The notes: generated by a model from the letters alone, not told the origin. A DNA stretch of 64,000 nt from Cellulosimicrobium cellulans (GCF_006539945.1 NZ_BJNZ01000008.1:62001-126000), one strand, 5' to 3'. Positions 43,050 to 51,333 are shown, counted from the stretch's first letter. Numbers and translations: made by a program.

Positions 43050-43078
43050 ACTGTAACTAGACGACAGGATGCGCGCAA
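43050..43078 (-). promoter_or_regulatory. promoter of the alpha-glucoside operon with overlapping operator half-site
   Basis: On the reverse strand TTGCGC (43078-43073) and TACAGT (43055-43050) are 17 bp apart. CTTGCG overlaps the -35, as at the LacI gene's own promoter, so repression by that regulator is likely. Confidence 0.5.
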
Positions 43079-43192
43079 GAACCTGACAGTGCTGTTATCG
43101 GAACGCTATCTCTTGACGTCGAGAGACCTACGACTACTTGCGGAAGCCTCTCCGAGACGGATTGCCCGGGCCGACGCGCGTCCCGACGGCGT

Positions 43193-43248
43193 CGAACCCG
43201 GGCTGTCTCCCCACGCCGGGGCGCAGGTCGGGAGACATCCCGGGTTCG
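43193..43248. repeat. palindromic repeat family A, copy 3
   Basis: Arms 43193-43211 and 43230-43248 are 19 bp with one mismatch (CGAACCCGGGCTGTCTCCC on the left). The copy lies 3' of the LacI gene. Confidence 0.75.
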
Positions 43249-43332
43249 GCGATGCGCGGGGAGGACGACGAGGGCCCCGGTCCGGCGCGCGCGAGCGGCC
43301 GGGCCAGGGCCCTGGGGGAGTTGGGGCGCAGA

Positions 43333-44364
43333 CTAGGAGGCGGTGGCCTCGCGGGCGGCGGTGTGCGCCGCGGCGGTCGAGCCGCGCACGACGAGCTCGG
43401 GCTCGAACAGGAGCTCGTCGCGCGAGACGTCGGCGCCCGCGATCATGCTCGCGAGCAGGTCCACGGCGGCCCGGCCCATGGGCTCGATGGGCTGGCGGAC
43501 CGTGGTCAGCGCCGGGTCCGTGGAGTTCATGAGGTTCGAGTCGTCGTAGCCGACGACGGAGACGTCCGTCGGGACGTCGAGCCCCGCGCGCCGCACCGCG
43601 CGCACGGCGCCGAGGGCGAGCGGGTCGCTCGCGCACACGATGGCCGTCGCTCCCGCCTCGAGCAGCCGGTTCGCCGCGGCCTGCCCGCTCTCGAGCGAGT
43701 ACTGGCTGTGCACGACGAGCGACGGGTCGAGCACGTGCCCCTGCCGCTCGGCGAACGCCTGCGCCGCGGCGAGCTTGCGCTCGGACGGCACGTGGTCCGC
43801 CGGGCCGAGCAGCAGGCCGACCTTCTCGTGGCCGAGCGAGAGCACGTGGCCGAGCGCCTGGTTCATCGCGACGAGGTCGTCGCACGAGACACGCGGGAAG
43901 TCGAGGTCCTCGATCGAGGCGTTCATGAGCACCACGGGCAGCCCGAGCTTCTCGAGCCGGCGGAAGTGCGCGTGGTCGGCCAGGCGCTCGGCGTAGAAGC
44001 CGCCCGCGAAGATCACGCCGGACACGTGCTGGCCCAGCAGGAGGTCGATGTACTCGGCCTCCGTGACACCGCCCGCGGTCCGCGTGCACAGCACCGGCGT
44101 GAACCCCTGCTGAGCGAGCGCGCCGCCGATGACCTCGGCGAACGCCGGGAAGATCGGGTTGACGAGCTCGGGGAGCACGAGCCCGACGAGGCGACCGCGC
44201 TCGCCGCGCAGCTTGGTCGGTCGCTCGTACCCGAGCACGTCGAGCGCGGTGAGCACCGCGTCGCGCGTCGCCTGCGACACCCCGGGCTTCCCGTTGAGCA
44301 CGCGGCTCACCGTGGCCTCGCTGACACCGACCTTGGTGGCGACCTCCGCCAGACGTCTCGACAT
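43333..44364 (-). CDS. LacI-type regulator of the alpha-glucoside operon
   Basis: This 343-residue regulator opens with RLAEVATKVGVSEATVSRVLNGKPGVS, the LacI helix-turn-helix, followed by the hinge and a sugar-binding sensor domain (GLVLPELVNPIFPAFAEVIG, TAIVCASDPLALGAV, SVVGYDDSNLMNS). The ATG at 44364 follows a strong TATAGT -10 (44372-44377, reverse strand) by 7 nt, so the transcript is probably leaderless. A GCAAG-CCG-CTTGC palindrome covers the -35 region, consistent with autoregulation. It likely controls the GH13-ABC operon downstream and perhaps the divergent GH20 operon. Confidence 0.92.
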   Translation of the reverse strand: MSRRLAEVATKVGVSEATVSRVLNGKPGVSQATRDAVLTALDVLGYERPTKLRGERGRLVGLVLPELVNPIFPAFAEVIGGALAQQGFTPVLCTRTAGGVTEAEYIDLLLGQHVSGVIFAGGFYAERLADHAHFRRLEKLGLPVVLMNASIEDLDFPRVSCDDLVAMNQALGHVLSLGHEKVGLLLGPADHVPSERKLAAAQAFAERQGHVLDPSLVVHSQYSLESGQAAANRLLEAGATAIVCASDPLALGAVRAVRRAGLDVPTDVSVVGYDDSNLMNSTDPALTTVRQPIEPMGRAAVDLLASMIAGADVSRDELLFEPELVVRGSTAAAHTAAREATAS

Positions 44365-44371
44365 GCCGTCG

Positions 44372-44399
44372 ACTATACGCCGCGCTGCAAGCCGCTTGC
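44372..44399 (-). promoter_or_regulatory. LacI gene promoter with overlapping operator
   Basis: TATAGT at 44377-44372 (reverse strand) lies 7 nt from the ATG. The palindrome GCAAGCCGCTTGC (44387-44399) covers the -35. GCTTGCGT recurs at 44394-44401 and 44425-44432, 31 bp apart, about three helical turns. Confidence 0.6.
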
Positions 44400-44474
44400 G
44401 TGATTCCGGACGCGCCGAACGCACGCTTGCGTCATGAGGCTTCGCGCCGACCCGCGCCGCACGCGCACCTCTGC

Positions 44475-44529
44475 CGAACACGACATGAAGGTCGTCTTGG
44501 CGCTCATACCGACCGCCATGTCGTTCTCG
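44475..44529. repeat. interspersed element family B, copy 3 (inverted, different core)
   Basis: Ends CGAACACGACATG (44475-44487) and CATGTCGTTCTCG (44517-44529) match the ends of copies 1 and 2 read on the other strand, with the same asymmetry. The 29-nt core is unrelated and pairs only weakly (GGTCG/CGACC). It lies between divergent genes, so it is not a terminator here. Confidence 0.75.
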
Positions 44530-44533
44530 ACGC

Positions 44534-44587
44534 GGGGTGGGGGCGGGGGGTGGGGGGGTGGGGGTGGCTGGCTCGGTGGGGGTGGGG
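44534..44587 (+). promoter_or_regulatory. G-quadruplex-forming G tract upstream of the GH20 gene
   Basis: Seven runs of four or more G (4 to 7 each), mostly parted by a single base, lie on the coding strand from 44534 to 44587, ending 31 nt before the GTG. They cover the -35 region of the predicted promoter. Confidence 0.7.
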
Positions 44588-44606
44588 AGTCTGCAGCGGG
44601 AGAGGC

Positions 44607-44612
44607 TAGGCT
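44607..44612 (+). promoter_or_regulatory. -10 box of the GH20 gene (leaderless)
   Basis: TAGGCT ends 6 nt before the GTG at 44619. The nearest purine-rich stretch, GGGAGAG, is too far upstream to serve as a ribosome binding site. Confidence 0.6.
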
Positions 44613-44618
44613 CGTTCG

Positions 44619-46436
44619 GTGTCCTTCCAAAAGGTGCCCGCGCCCCACCCCGCGTCCACGACGGACCCGTTCGGGATCGTTCCTGCTCCCGCGGCGCTGA
44701 CGCCCGGCGACGGCACGACCGCCGTCGTCGACGGGACGCGGGTCGCGGCCGACCCGGCGCTGCGTGCCGCCGCGCGCTGGTGGCGCCGCGTGACCGAGGA
44801 CGCCTTCGGCCTCGACCTCGTGCCGGCTGACCCGTCGTCCGGTGGGTCGGCCGATCCGACGACCTCGGTGCTCGCCGGTGCCTCGGACCCCCGCACCACG
44901 GTGACGTTCGCGCTCGACGGCGGCCTCCCGGCGTCGGGCTACCGCCTCACGGTCGACGCCGCCGGCGTCCGCGTGGACGCCGGTGACCTCGACGGCGCGC
45001 ACGCCGCCGCGCAGACGCTCCGCCAGCTCGCCGGCCCGGCCGCGTTCCGGCGCGCCCCCGCCGCCACCTCCGCCACGCCGACTGTGGTCCTGCCGCACGT
45101 CACGATCACGGACCACCCCCGGTTCGCGTGGCGCGGCGTGCTGCTCGACGTCGCGCGCCACTTCCTGCCCACGGCGGACGTGCTGCGGTTCGTCGACCTC
45201 GCCGCGGCGCACCGGCTCAACGTGCTCCAGCTCCACCTCACGGACGACCAGGGGTGGCGCATGGAGATCGCGCGCTACCCGCGTCTGACCGAGGTCGGGG
45301 CATGGCGGCGCGAGTCGGGCGTCGGCACGTGGCGCGCCGGGGTCCTCGACGGCCGCCCGCACGGCGGCTTCTACACGCAGGACGACCTGCGCGAGATCGT
45401 CGCGTACGCGCGCGAACGCGGGGTGACGGTCGTGCCGGAGATCGACGCGCCGGGGCACGTCGAGGCCGCCGTGGCGGCGTACCCCGAGCTCGGCACGCGC
45501 AAGCAGCCGCACGAGGTCCGCACCACCTGGGGGGTGAGCACGGAGGTGCTCGACCCGTCCGAGGAGTCGCTGACGTTCTTCCGGCACGTGCTCGACGAGG
45601 TCCTCGACGTGTTCGACGCGCCGTTCGTGGCGATCGGCGGCGACGAGGTGCCGACGACGCTGTGGCGCGAGAACCCGGCGATCGTGGCGCGCGCGGAGGC
45701 GCTCGGGCTCGACGACGTCGGCGGGCTGCACGGGTGGTTCCTCGCCCGGCTCGCGGAGCACGTCGCGTCGCGCGGTCGTCGCGCGGTCGTGTGGGACGAG
45801 GCGTTCGGCCCCGCGCTCCCCCGCGACGTCGTCGTGACGTCGTGGCGCGGCTGGGCCGTCGGGGCGGACGCGCTCGCCGCCGGGCACGACGTCGTCATGG
45901 CACCGGAGCAGGTCGTCTACCTCGACCACCGCGGCGGCGACGCCCCGGACGAGCCGGTCCCCGTCGGGTTCCTCAGCACGCTCGACGACGTGTACGCGTT
46001 CGAGCCGCTGCCGGCGGGGCTCGCGGGCTCGCGAGCGGACTCGGAGCCGAGCAGGGACGGCGACCGGCCGGGCGTCCTGCTCGGCGGTCAGGCCGAGCTG
46101 TGGTCCGAGCACCTCGACTCGGCGCGCCGCGTCGACTACGCCGCGTTCCCCCGCCTCGCGGCGTTCGCGGAGGTCATGTGGTCGCCCGAGACCGACCGCT
46201 CCCCCGGCTCTCCCGCGTCGCGGGCGTTCCACGAGCGCCTGGTGACGCACCACCTGCCGCGCCTCGACGCGTACGGGGTCGAGTACCGGCCGCTCGACGG
46301 CCCGCACCCGTGGCAGACCCGGCCGGGCGTCGCGGGCTGGCCGCGCGACCGCGCGGCCGAGCTCGCCGCGGGCGGCCTGCGCGGCGTCGGCGGCTGGGTC
46401 GAAGGGCGCGACGAGGACGAGGGCGGCCCCGCATGA
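44619..46436 (+). CDS. GH20 beta-N-acetylhexosaminidase
   Basis: This 605-residue enzyme has a GH20b-type N-terminal domain (about 60-150) and a catalytic barrel containing PRFAWRGVLLDVARHF, LQLHLTDDQGWRMEI, VVPEIDAPGH and IGGDEVP, with the substrate-assisted pair Asp342-Glu343. It removes terminal GlcNAc or GalNAc from chitin or peptidoglycan fragments. No signal peptide is visible, so it is likely intracellular. The start rests on a leaderless TAGGCT promoter; GTG at codon 6 is an alternative. Its stop overlaps the deacylase start (ATGA). Neighbours suggest handling of muropeptides or other D-amino-acid conjugates. Confidence 0.92.
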   Translation: MSFQKVPAPHPASTTDPFGIVPAPAALTPGDGTTAVVDGTRVAADPALRAAARWWRRVTEDAFGLDLVPADPSSGGSADPTTSVLAGASDPRTTVTFALDGGLPASGYRLTVDAAGVRVDAGDLDGAHAAAQTLRQLAGPAAFRRAPAATSATPTVVLPHVTITDHPRFAWRGVLLDVARHFLPTADVLRFVDLAAAHRLNVLQLHLTDDQGWRMEIARYPRLTEVGAWRRESGVGTWRAGVLDGRPHGGFYTQDDLREIVAYARERGVTVVPEIDAPGHVEAAVAAYPELGTRKQPHEVRTTWGVSTEVLDPSEESLTFFRHVLDEVLDVFDAPFVAIGGDEVPTTLWRENPAIVARAEALGLDDVGGLHGWFLARLAEHVASRGRRAVVWDEAFGPALPRDVVVTSWRGWAVGADALAAGHDVVMAPEQVVYLDHRGGDAPDEPVPVGFLSTLDDVYAFEPLPAGLAGSRADSEPSRDGDRPGVLLGGQAELWSEHLDSARRVDYAAFPRLAAFAEVMWSPETDRSPGSPASRAFHERLVTHHLPRLDAYGVEYRPLDGPHPWQTRPGVAGWPRDRAAELAAGGLRGVGGWVEGRDEDEGGPA

Positions 46437-48103
46437 GCGCGCTCGTGGTCCGCGGCGCCCGGCTCGTCGAGCCCGACGGCGGTGCCTCCTCCCCCGTGGA
46501 CGTGACGGTCCGCGGGGGCCGGGTCGAGCGCGTCGCCACCGCGGCAGGGGCCGGAGCGCTGCCCGACGACGCGGCGTTCGTCGAGGCCGACGGGCGTCTG
46601 CTGGTGCCGGGGTTCGTGGACGCGCACGTGCACGGCGAGGCCGCCGTCCTGGACGAGGACGTGCAGCTCGCGATGCTGCGCCAGGGCGTGACGAGCGTCG
46701 TCGTCGGGCAGGACGGGGTGTCCTACGCGCCCTCACCCGCCCCGGGCGAGACGCGGACCGGAAGCGACGGGACGGCGTCGGGCCTGCACGACGCCGCGGC
46801 CTGGGCGAGCGGGTACTTCGCCGCGATCAACGGCGAGCACCCCACGTTCCGTGGCGGGTCCGTCGCCGACCTGCTCGCGACCTACGACCGCACGACCCGG
46901 GTCAACGTCGGCTACCTCGCCCCGCACGGCACGATCCGCTACGCGGTCCTGGGCGCCGCCGCCCGCGCCGCGACGCCCGCCGAGACGGACCGCATGCGCG
47001 CGCTGCTCTCCGCCGCGCTCGACGACGGCGCCCTGGGGATGTCGACCGGCCTGGAGTACGTCCCGGCCACCTCCGCCGACGAGGCCGAGCTCGTCGCCCT
47101 CACGAGCGTCCTCGCGGCGCGCGGGCTCCCCCACGTGTCGCACATGCGCGGCTACGAGGACAAGGCCGGCCCGGCGTTCGCCGAGCTCGTGCGCGTCGCG
47201 CGCGCGTCGGGGGTCGCGACGCACGTCTCGCACTACCACGGCCCGGCCGCGGAGCTGCTGGGCTACGTCGACGACGCCCACGCCCAGGGCCTGGACGTCA
47301 CGTTCGACTCCTACCCCTACCTGCGCGGCTGCTCGATCCTGTCGATGGTGTCCCTGCCGACCTGGTTGCCCATCGCCGACGTCGACGCGACGGTGGCCGC
47401 CCTGACCGACCCGGCCGTCCTCGACTGCCTGCACCTCGAGCACTTCCCCGCCCTGACCGACCTGTGGCCCCGCGTCACCCTGGCCGCCGTCCCCACCGGC
47501 ACCGCCGCCGGCGCACCCCACGGCGGAACCGCCGACGACCTGACCTGGGCCGAGGGCAGGACCCTGCCCGACGTCGCCGCCCGCCTGGGCATGACCCCCG
47601 CCCAGGCCGCGGTGCACCTGCTCGTCGCGACGCGCCTGCGCGCCTCGTGCGTCTTCGCCCAGCCGCCGACCAACTCGCCCGAGTCCGTGCGCGCCCTGCT
47701 GCGCCACCGCGCGCACGTGGGCGGCTCCGACGCGATCTATGCACCCGTCGGAGGTGGTGGCCGGCCCCACCCGCGCGGGTGGGGCGCCTTCGCGCGCTTC
47801 CTCGCCGAGCACGTGCGTACGCTCGGGGACTGGACGTGGCACGACGCGGTCACGCACCTGTCGACGCGGCCCGCCGAGCGGTTCGCGCTCGCCGGGCGCG
47901 GCGTCGTCGCGCCGGGGGCGGTCGCGGACCTCGCGCTCGTCGACCCCGACCGGGTCCGCGACGAGGCGACGTACGAGGACCCGCGCCGCCCGGCGTCGGG
48001 CGTGGACGACGTGCTCGTCGCGGGCGTGCCCGTCCTGCGCGACGGCTCGCTCACCGACGCTCTCCCGGGCCGGCCCCTGCGCCCGGGCGTGCCGACAGCG
48101 TGA
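46433..48103 (+). CDS. N-acyl-D-amino-acid deacylase (amidohydrolase)
   Basis: This 556-residue member of the D-aminoacylase group has the metal motif VPGFVDAHVHGE near residue 58, YLAPHGTIR, HMRGYEDKAG, HVSHYHG and GSDAIYAP with the catalytic Asp. It hydrolyses N-acyl-D-amino acids to the free D-amino acid. The HxH motif is followed by GE where many relatives have xD. The start overlaps the hexosaminidase stop, and a PLP enzyme for D-amino acids follows 46 nt later. N-acyl-D-glutamate or -alanine from cell-wall turnover are possible substrates; this is inference. Confidence 0.87.
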   Translation: MSALVVRGARLVEPDGGASSPVDVTVRGGRVERVATAAGAGALPDDAAFVEADGRLLVPGFVDAHVHGEAAVLDEDVQLAMLRQGVTSVVVGQDGVSYAPSPAPGETRTGSDGTASGLHDAAAWASGYFAAINGEHPTFRGGSVADLLATYDRTTRVNVGYLAPHGTIRYAVLGAAARAATPAETDRMRALLSAALDDGALGMSTGLEYVPATSADEAELVALTSVLAARGLPHVSHMRGYEDKAGPAFAELVRVARASGVATHVSHYHGPAAELLGYVDDAHAQGLDVTFDSYPYLRGCSILSMVSLPTWLPIADVDATVAALTDPAVLDCLHLEHFPALTDLWPRVTLAAVPTGTAAGAPHGGTADDLTWAEGRTLPDVAARLGMTPAQAAVHLLVATRLRASCVFAQPPTNSPESVRALLRHRAHVGGSDAIYAPVGGGGRPHPRGWGAFARFLAEHVRTLGDWTWHDAVTHLSTRPAERFALAGRGVVAPGAVADLALVDPDRVRDEATYEDPRRPASGVDDVLVAGVPVLRDGSLTDALPGRPLRPGVPTA

Positions 48104-48149
48104 GCGGCGAACCGTCCAGCATGAGAGACCCGCTCCCGAGGAGGACCCC

Positions 48150-49535
48150 ATGACCGGCACGACGGACGAGACCGCACGTCCCGCACCCGAACGCCCCTGG
48201 GCGGGCGACCGCGTCGGGCCCCGGACCAAAGGACTGCGGCTCGACGCCCCGGCGACGGTCGCGGACGTGCTCGCGGGCTCGCCGCGCGTCACGGACGACG
48301 CGTTCTCCTGGCCGCTGCTCACGCTCGACGACGCGACGCTCGACCACAACGTCGGCGTCGTCGCGCGCGTGTGCGTGGAGCGCGGCGTCGAGCACGCGCC
48401 GCACGTGAAGACCACGATGTCGCGCGCCCTCTACGCGCGGCAGGCCGCCGCGGGCGCGTGGGGCGCGACCGTCGCGACGCCCGCGCAGCTCCGGACGGTG
48501 CGCGACTGGGGCGTGCCGCGCGTCCTGCTCGCGAACGAGCTGCTCGACCCGCGCGAGATCGCGTGGCTGCGGGACGACCTGTCGGGCGTCCTCGACGAGG
48601 GCCACCCGGGCGCCGACGCCGAGGTGTGGCTGTGCGTGGACTCGCCGCACGGCGTCGACCTGCTCGCGCGCGGGTTCGCCGACGCGCCCGCCGCGGTCCG
48701 GGCGCGCCTCGGCGTGCTCGTCGAGCTCGGCGTCCCGGGCGGGCGCACGGGGGTGCGCAGCACGGCCGCGGCGCTCGACCTCGCGCGCGCGGTCCGCGCG
48801 TCCGGTCTGCGCCTGCTCGGCGTCACGGGGTACGAGGGCTCGGTCGCGGGCGGCACGACCGGCGACGAGCTCGCCGCCGTCGCCGCGTGGTGCGACGGGC
48901 TGCGCGACCTCGGCGCCGCGTTCGTCCGCGAGGGGCTCGCGGGCGTCGACGAGCCGCTCGTGCTGTCCGCGGGCGGCAGCTCGTTCCTCGACGTCGTGCT
49001 GACCGAGCTGCCCGGACCGGTCCCGGGCGCCGACGGGAGCGAGGCCGAGGTCCGCGTCGTCGTGCGCTCGGGCGCGTACGTCACCCACGACCACGGCTTC
49101 TACTCGCGCACCGACCCGTGGAGCCGCATCCCCGGCGCGGAGCCGCTCCGGGGCGCGGCGACGGTCTGGGGCCAGGTGCTCTCGGTCCCGGAGCCGGGTC
49201 TCGCGATCTGCGGCATCGGGCGCCGCGACGTGTCGTTCGACATCGACCTGCCCGTCGCGCTCTGGCTGCGCTCGCAGTCCGACGACGGCTGGCTGCCCGC
49301 GCGCGAGCTGGCCGGGACGCGTGTCACCGCGCTCAACGACCAGCACCTCTACCTCGCGCTCGACGCGGGAGAACCCGGTGCCAGTCAGGTCACCGGCCCC
49401 GCGACCGCCCAGGTCCGCCCGGGCGACGTCGTCGGGTTCGGCATCTCCCACCCCTGCACGACGTTCGACCGCTGGCGCGTGGCCGCCGTCGTGCGCGGCG
49501 ACGAGGTCCTGGACCTCGCGACCATCGATCTCTGA
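48150..49535 (+). CDS. D-serine/D-threonine-type PLP enzyme (DSD1/D-threonine aldolase family)
   Basis: This 461-residue protein has the alanine-racemase-like PLP barrel with the Schiff-base Lys87 in HVKTTM, and a C-terminal D-serine dehydratase-like domain with the zinc ligands His434 and Cys436 in HPCTTFD. Family members either dehydrate D-serine and D-threonine or cleave D-threonine by retro-aldol. The RidA gene directly downstream favours a dehydratase, because RidA clears the 2-aminoacrylate this reaction releases. A GAGGAGG ribosome binding site precedes the ATG. There is no signal peptide. Confidence 0.86.
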   Translation: MTGTTDETARPAPERPWAGDRVGPRTKGLRLDAPATVADVLAGSPRVTDDAFSWPLLTLDDATLDHNVGVVARVCVERGVEHAPHVKTTMSRALYARQAAAGAWGATVATPAQLRTVRDWGVPRVLLANELLDPREIAWLRDDLSGVLDEGHPGADAEVWLCVDSPHGVDLLARGFADAPAAVRARLGVLVELGVPGGRTGVRSTAAALDLARAVRASGLRLLGVTGYEGSVAGGTTGDELAAVAAWCDGLRDLGAAFVREGLAGVDEPLVLSAGGSSFLDVVLTELPGPVPGADGSEAEVRVVVRSGAYVTHDHGFYSRTDPWSRIPGAEPLRGAATVWGQVLSVPEPGLAICGIGRRDVSFDIDLPVALWLRSQSDDGWLPARELAGTRVTALNDQHLYLALDAGEPGASQVTGPATAQVRPGDVVGFGISHPCTTFDRWRVAAVVRGDEVLDLATIDL

Positions 49536-49588
49536 CCCTCGCCCGTGACCACGCCACCCGGCGACCCCCGAAGAACCGAGAGGACATC

Positions 49589-49996
49589 ATGACCAGCGAG
49601 AAGACCGCGATCTCGACCCCCGACGCCCCGGCTCCCGCGCACACGTTCCACCAGGGCGTGCGCAAGGGCCCGTTCGTCCAGGTCTCGGGCCAGGGCCCCG
49701 TCGACCCCGCGACGAACGAGTACCTGTACCCCGGTGACGTCGCCGCGCAGACCACGCGCACGCTCGAGAACGTGCGGGCGATCGTCGAGGCGTCCGGCGC
49801 GACGTTCGACGACGTCGTCATGCTGCGCGTCTACCTCACGAAGCGCGAGGACTTCCCGATCATGAACGACGCCTACGGCGCGTTCGTCGCGCAGCACACC
49901 ACGAAGGGCGTGCTCCCCAGCCGCACCACCGTGTTCACGGGCCTGCCGCGCGAGGAGATGCTCGTCGAGATCGACGCCTTCGCGATCACGGACTGA
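49589..49996 (+). CDS. ridA: RidA family enamine/imine deaminase
   Basis: This 135-residue Rid protein shows the fold's FVQVSGQGPVDP, QTTRTLENVRAIVEASGATFDDVV and LPSRTTVF, with the substrate-carboxylate-binding Arg in the last. RidA hydrolyses reactive 2-aminoacrylate and 2-aminocrotonate made by PLP dehydratases. It closes the operon with the D-amino-acid PLP enzyme, which strongly suggests it detoxifies that enzyme's intermediate. An AGAGGACATC ribosome binding site precedes the ATG. The N-terminal 15 residues are a disordered extension. Confidence 0.9.
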   Translation: MTSEKTAISTPDAPAPAHTFHQGVRKGPFVQVSGQGPVDPATNEYLYPGDVAAQTTRTLENVRAIVEASGATFDDVVMLRVYLTKREDFPIMNDAYGAFVAQHTTKGVLPSRTTVFTGLPREEMLVEIDAFAITD

Positions 49997-50121
49997 GCCC
50001 CGCCCCGCGCTGTGGGCCCTCTTCCTGGATACGGATGTCCACCACCTCCCGGGGACGGGCGTCCGCGGCACGGCTGCGCCCGCGTGGGAGGCGACGCGTA
50101 GCGTGCGCGGCGGAGGTGACG

Positions 50122-51333
50122 ATGCTCGCGACGATCGCCGTGGAGGGCTACCGCTCGCTGCGCAGCCTGGTCCTGCCGCTCGGCCGGCTCACGGTCGTGA
50201 CCGGGGCCAACGGGACCGGCAAGTCGAGCCTGTACCGCGCGCTGCGCCTGCTCGCGGAGTGCGCGCTCGGGGGCGCGGTGGGTGCGGTCGCACGCGAGGG
50301 CGGGCTGCGCTCGACGCTGTGGGCCGGGCCGGAGCAGGGCGGCGGCCGCGCGCTGCGTGGCGGCGGCCCGGTGCAGGGCACCCGGCGGACCGCGCCCGTC
50401 GCGCTGCGGCTGGGGTTCGCGGGCGTCGCTCCGGGTGACCTCGGCTACGCCGTCGACCTCGGGCTGCCGCAGCACGCCGGCTCCGCGTTCGGCCTGGACC
50501 CGGAGATCAAGGTCGAGACGATCTGGTCCGGACCGGCCCCGCGCCCCGCGACGCTCCAGCTCGAGCGGCGCGGGCCGGCCGTCCGCGTGCGGGACGACGC
50601 CGGGGGCTGGGTCTCCTCCCCCGCCCGCCTCCGGTCGTTCGACAGCGTGCTCACCGAGCTCGTCGACCCCGTGGGCGCGCCGGAGGTCGTCGCGGTGCGG
50701 GAGGCGCTGCGCTCGTGGCGGTTCTACGACCAGCTCCGCACCGACGCCGGCGCCCCGGCGCGCGCGCCGCAGGTCGGCACCCGCACGCCGGTCCTCGCGC
50801 ACGACGGCGCGGACCTCGCCGCGGCGCTCGAGACCGTGCGCGACCTCGGCCGCGGCGACGAGCTCGACGACGCCGTCGCGCGCGCGTTCCCCGGGAGCCG
50901 CCTCGCGGTGCACGCCGACGACGGACGGTTCGAGCTCGCCCTCCACCAGCAGGGCCTGCTGCGCCCCCTCACCGGCGCCGAGCTGAGCGACGGCACGCTG
51001 CGCTACCTGTTCCTCGTCGCCGCGCTGCTCTCGCCGCGCCCACCCGAGCTCCTCGTGCTCAACGAGCCCGAGACGAGCCTGCACCCCGACCTGCTGCCCG
51101 CGCTCGGCACGCTCGTGCACGCCGCGGCCCGGGAGACGCAGGTCGTCGTGGTGACCCACGCGGCGCCGCTCGTCGAGGCGCTGCGGGACGCGACGGCGTC
51201 GGGCACGGCCGACCTGCCGGGCCCCGACGACCTCCTCGAGGTCGAGCTCGTCCGCTCGCCGTTCGGCGAGACGACGGTCGCCGGGCGTGAGGGCCTGCTC
51301 GACCAGCCGCCCTGGGGCTGGCCCCGGCGGTGA
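50122..51333 (+). CDS. AAA-family ATPase (RecF/OLD-like, DUF2813 type)
   Basis: This 403-residue ABC-type ATPase has Walker A GANGTGKSS at 28-36 after the SMC-like opening IAVEGYRSLRSLVLPLGRLTVVTG. The C-terminal half shows LSDGTLRYLFLVAALL (signature), LLVLNEPETSLHPDLLPAL (Walker B) and VVVTHAAPLVEAL (switch His). No TOPRIM domain follows, so it is not a full OLD nuclease. Such proteins act in DNA metabolism or as the ATPase half of defence pairs; no partner gene is adjacent. A GGAGG ribosome binding site supports the ATG at 50122. Confidence 0.87.
   Translation: MLATIAVEGYRSLRSLVLPLGRLTVVTGANGTGKSSLYRALRLLAECALGGAVGAVAREGGLRSTLWAGPEQGGGRALRGGGPVQGTRRTAPVALRLGFAGVAPGDLGYAVDLGLPQHAGSAFGLDPEIKVETIWSGPAPRPATLQLERRGPAVRVRDDAGGWVSSPARLRSFDSVLTELVDPVGAPEVVAVREALRSWRFYDQLRTDAGAPARAPQVGTRTPVLAHDGADLAAALETVRDLGRGDELDDAVARAFPGSRLAVHADDGRFELALHQQGLLRPLTGAELSDGTLRYLFLVAALLSPRPPELLVLNEPETSLHPDLLPALGTLVHAAARETQVVVVTHAAPLVEALRDATASGTADLPGPDDLLEVELVRSPFGETTVAGREGLLDQPPWGWPRR

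Larger units (their letters stand above)
42910..43332. other. 423-nt non-coding region between the GH13 gene and the LacI gene
   Basis: No gene is supported here. The region holds the GH13 operon promoter (43050-43078), candidate operator half-sites CGCAAG (43074-43079) and CTTGCG (43137-43142), and family A palindromic repeat copy 3 (43193-43248) close to the 3' end of the LacI gene. Confidence 0.7.

Noticed and set aside
32553-44529. CRISPR array or insertion sequence to explain the repeated elements
   Set aside because: The copies are single, kilobases apart, not regularly spaced, and no cas or transposase gene is present.
50122-51333. Phage-defence ATPase of a known OLD/Gabija-type pair
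   Set aside because: No TOPRIM domain in the protein and no helicase or nuclease partner beside it; the neighbours are metabolic.
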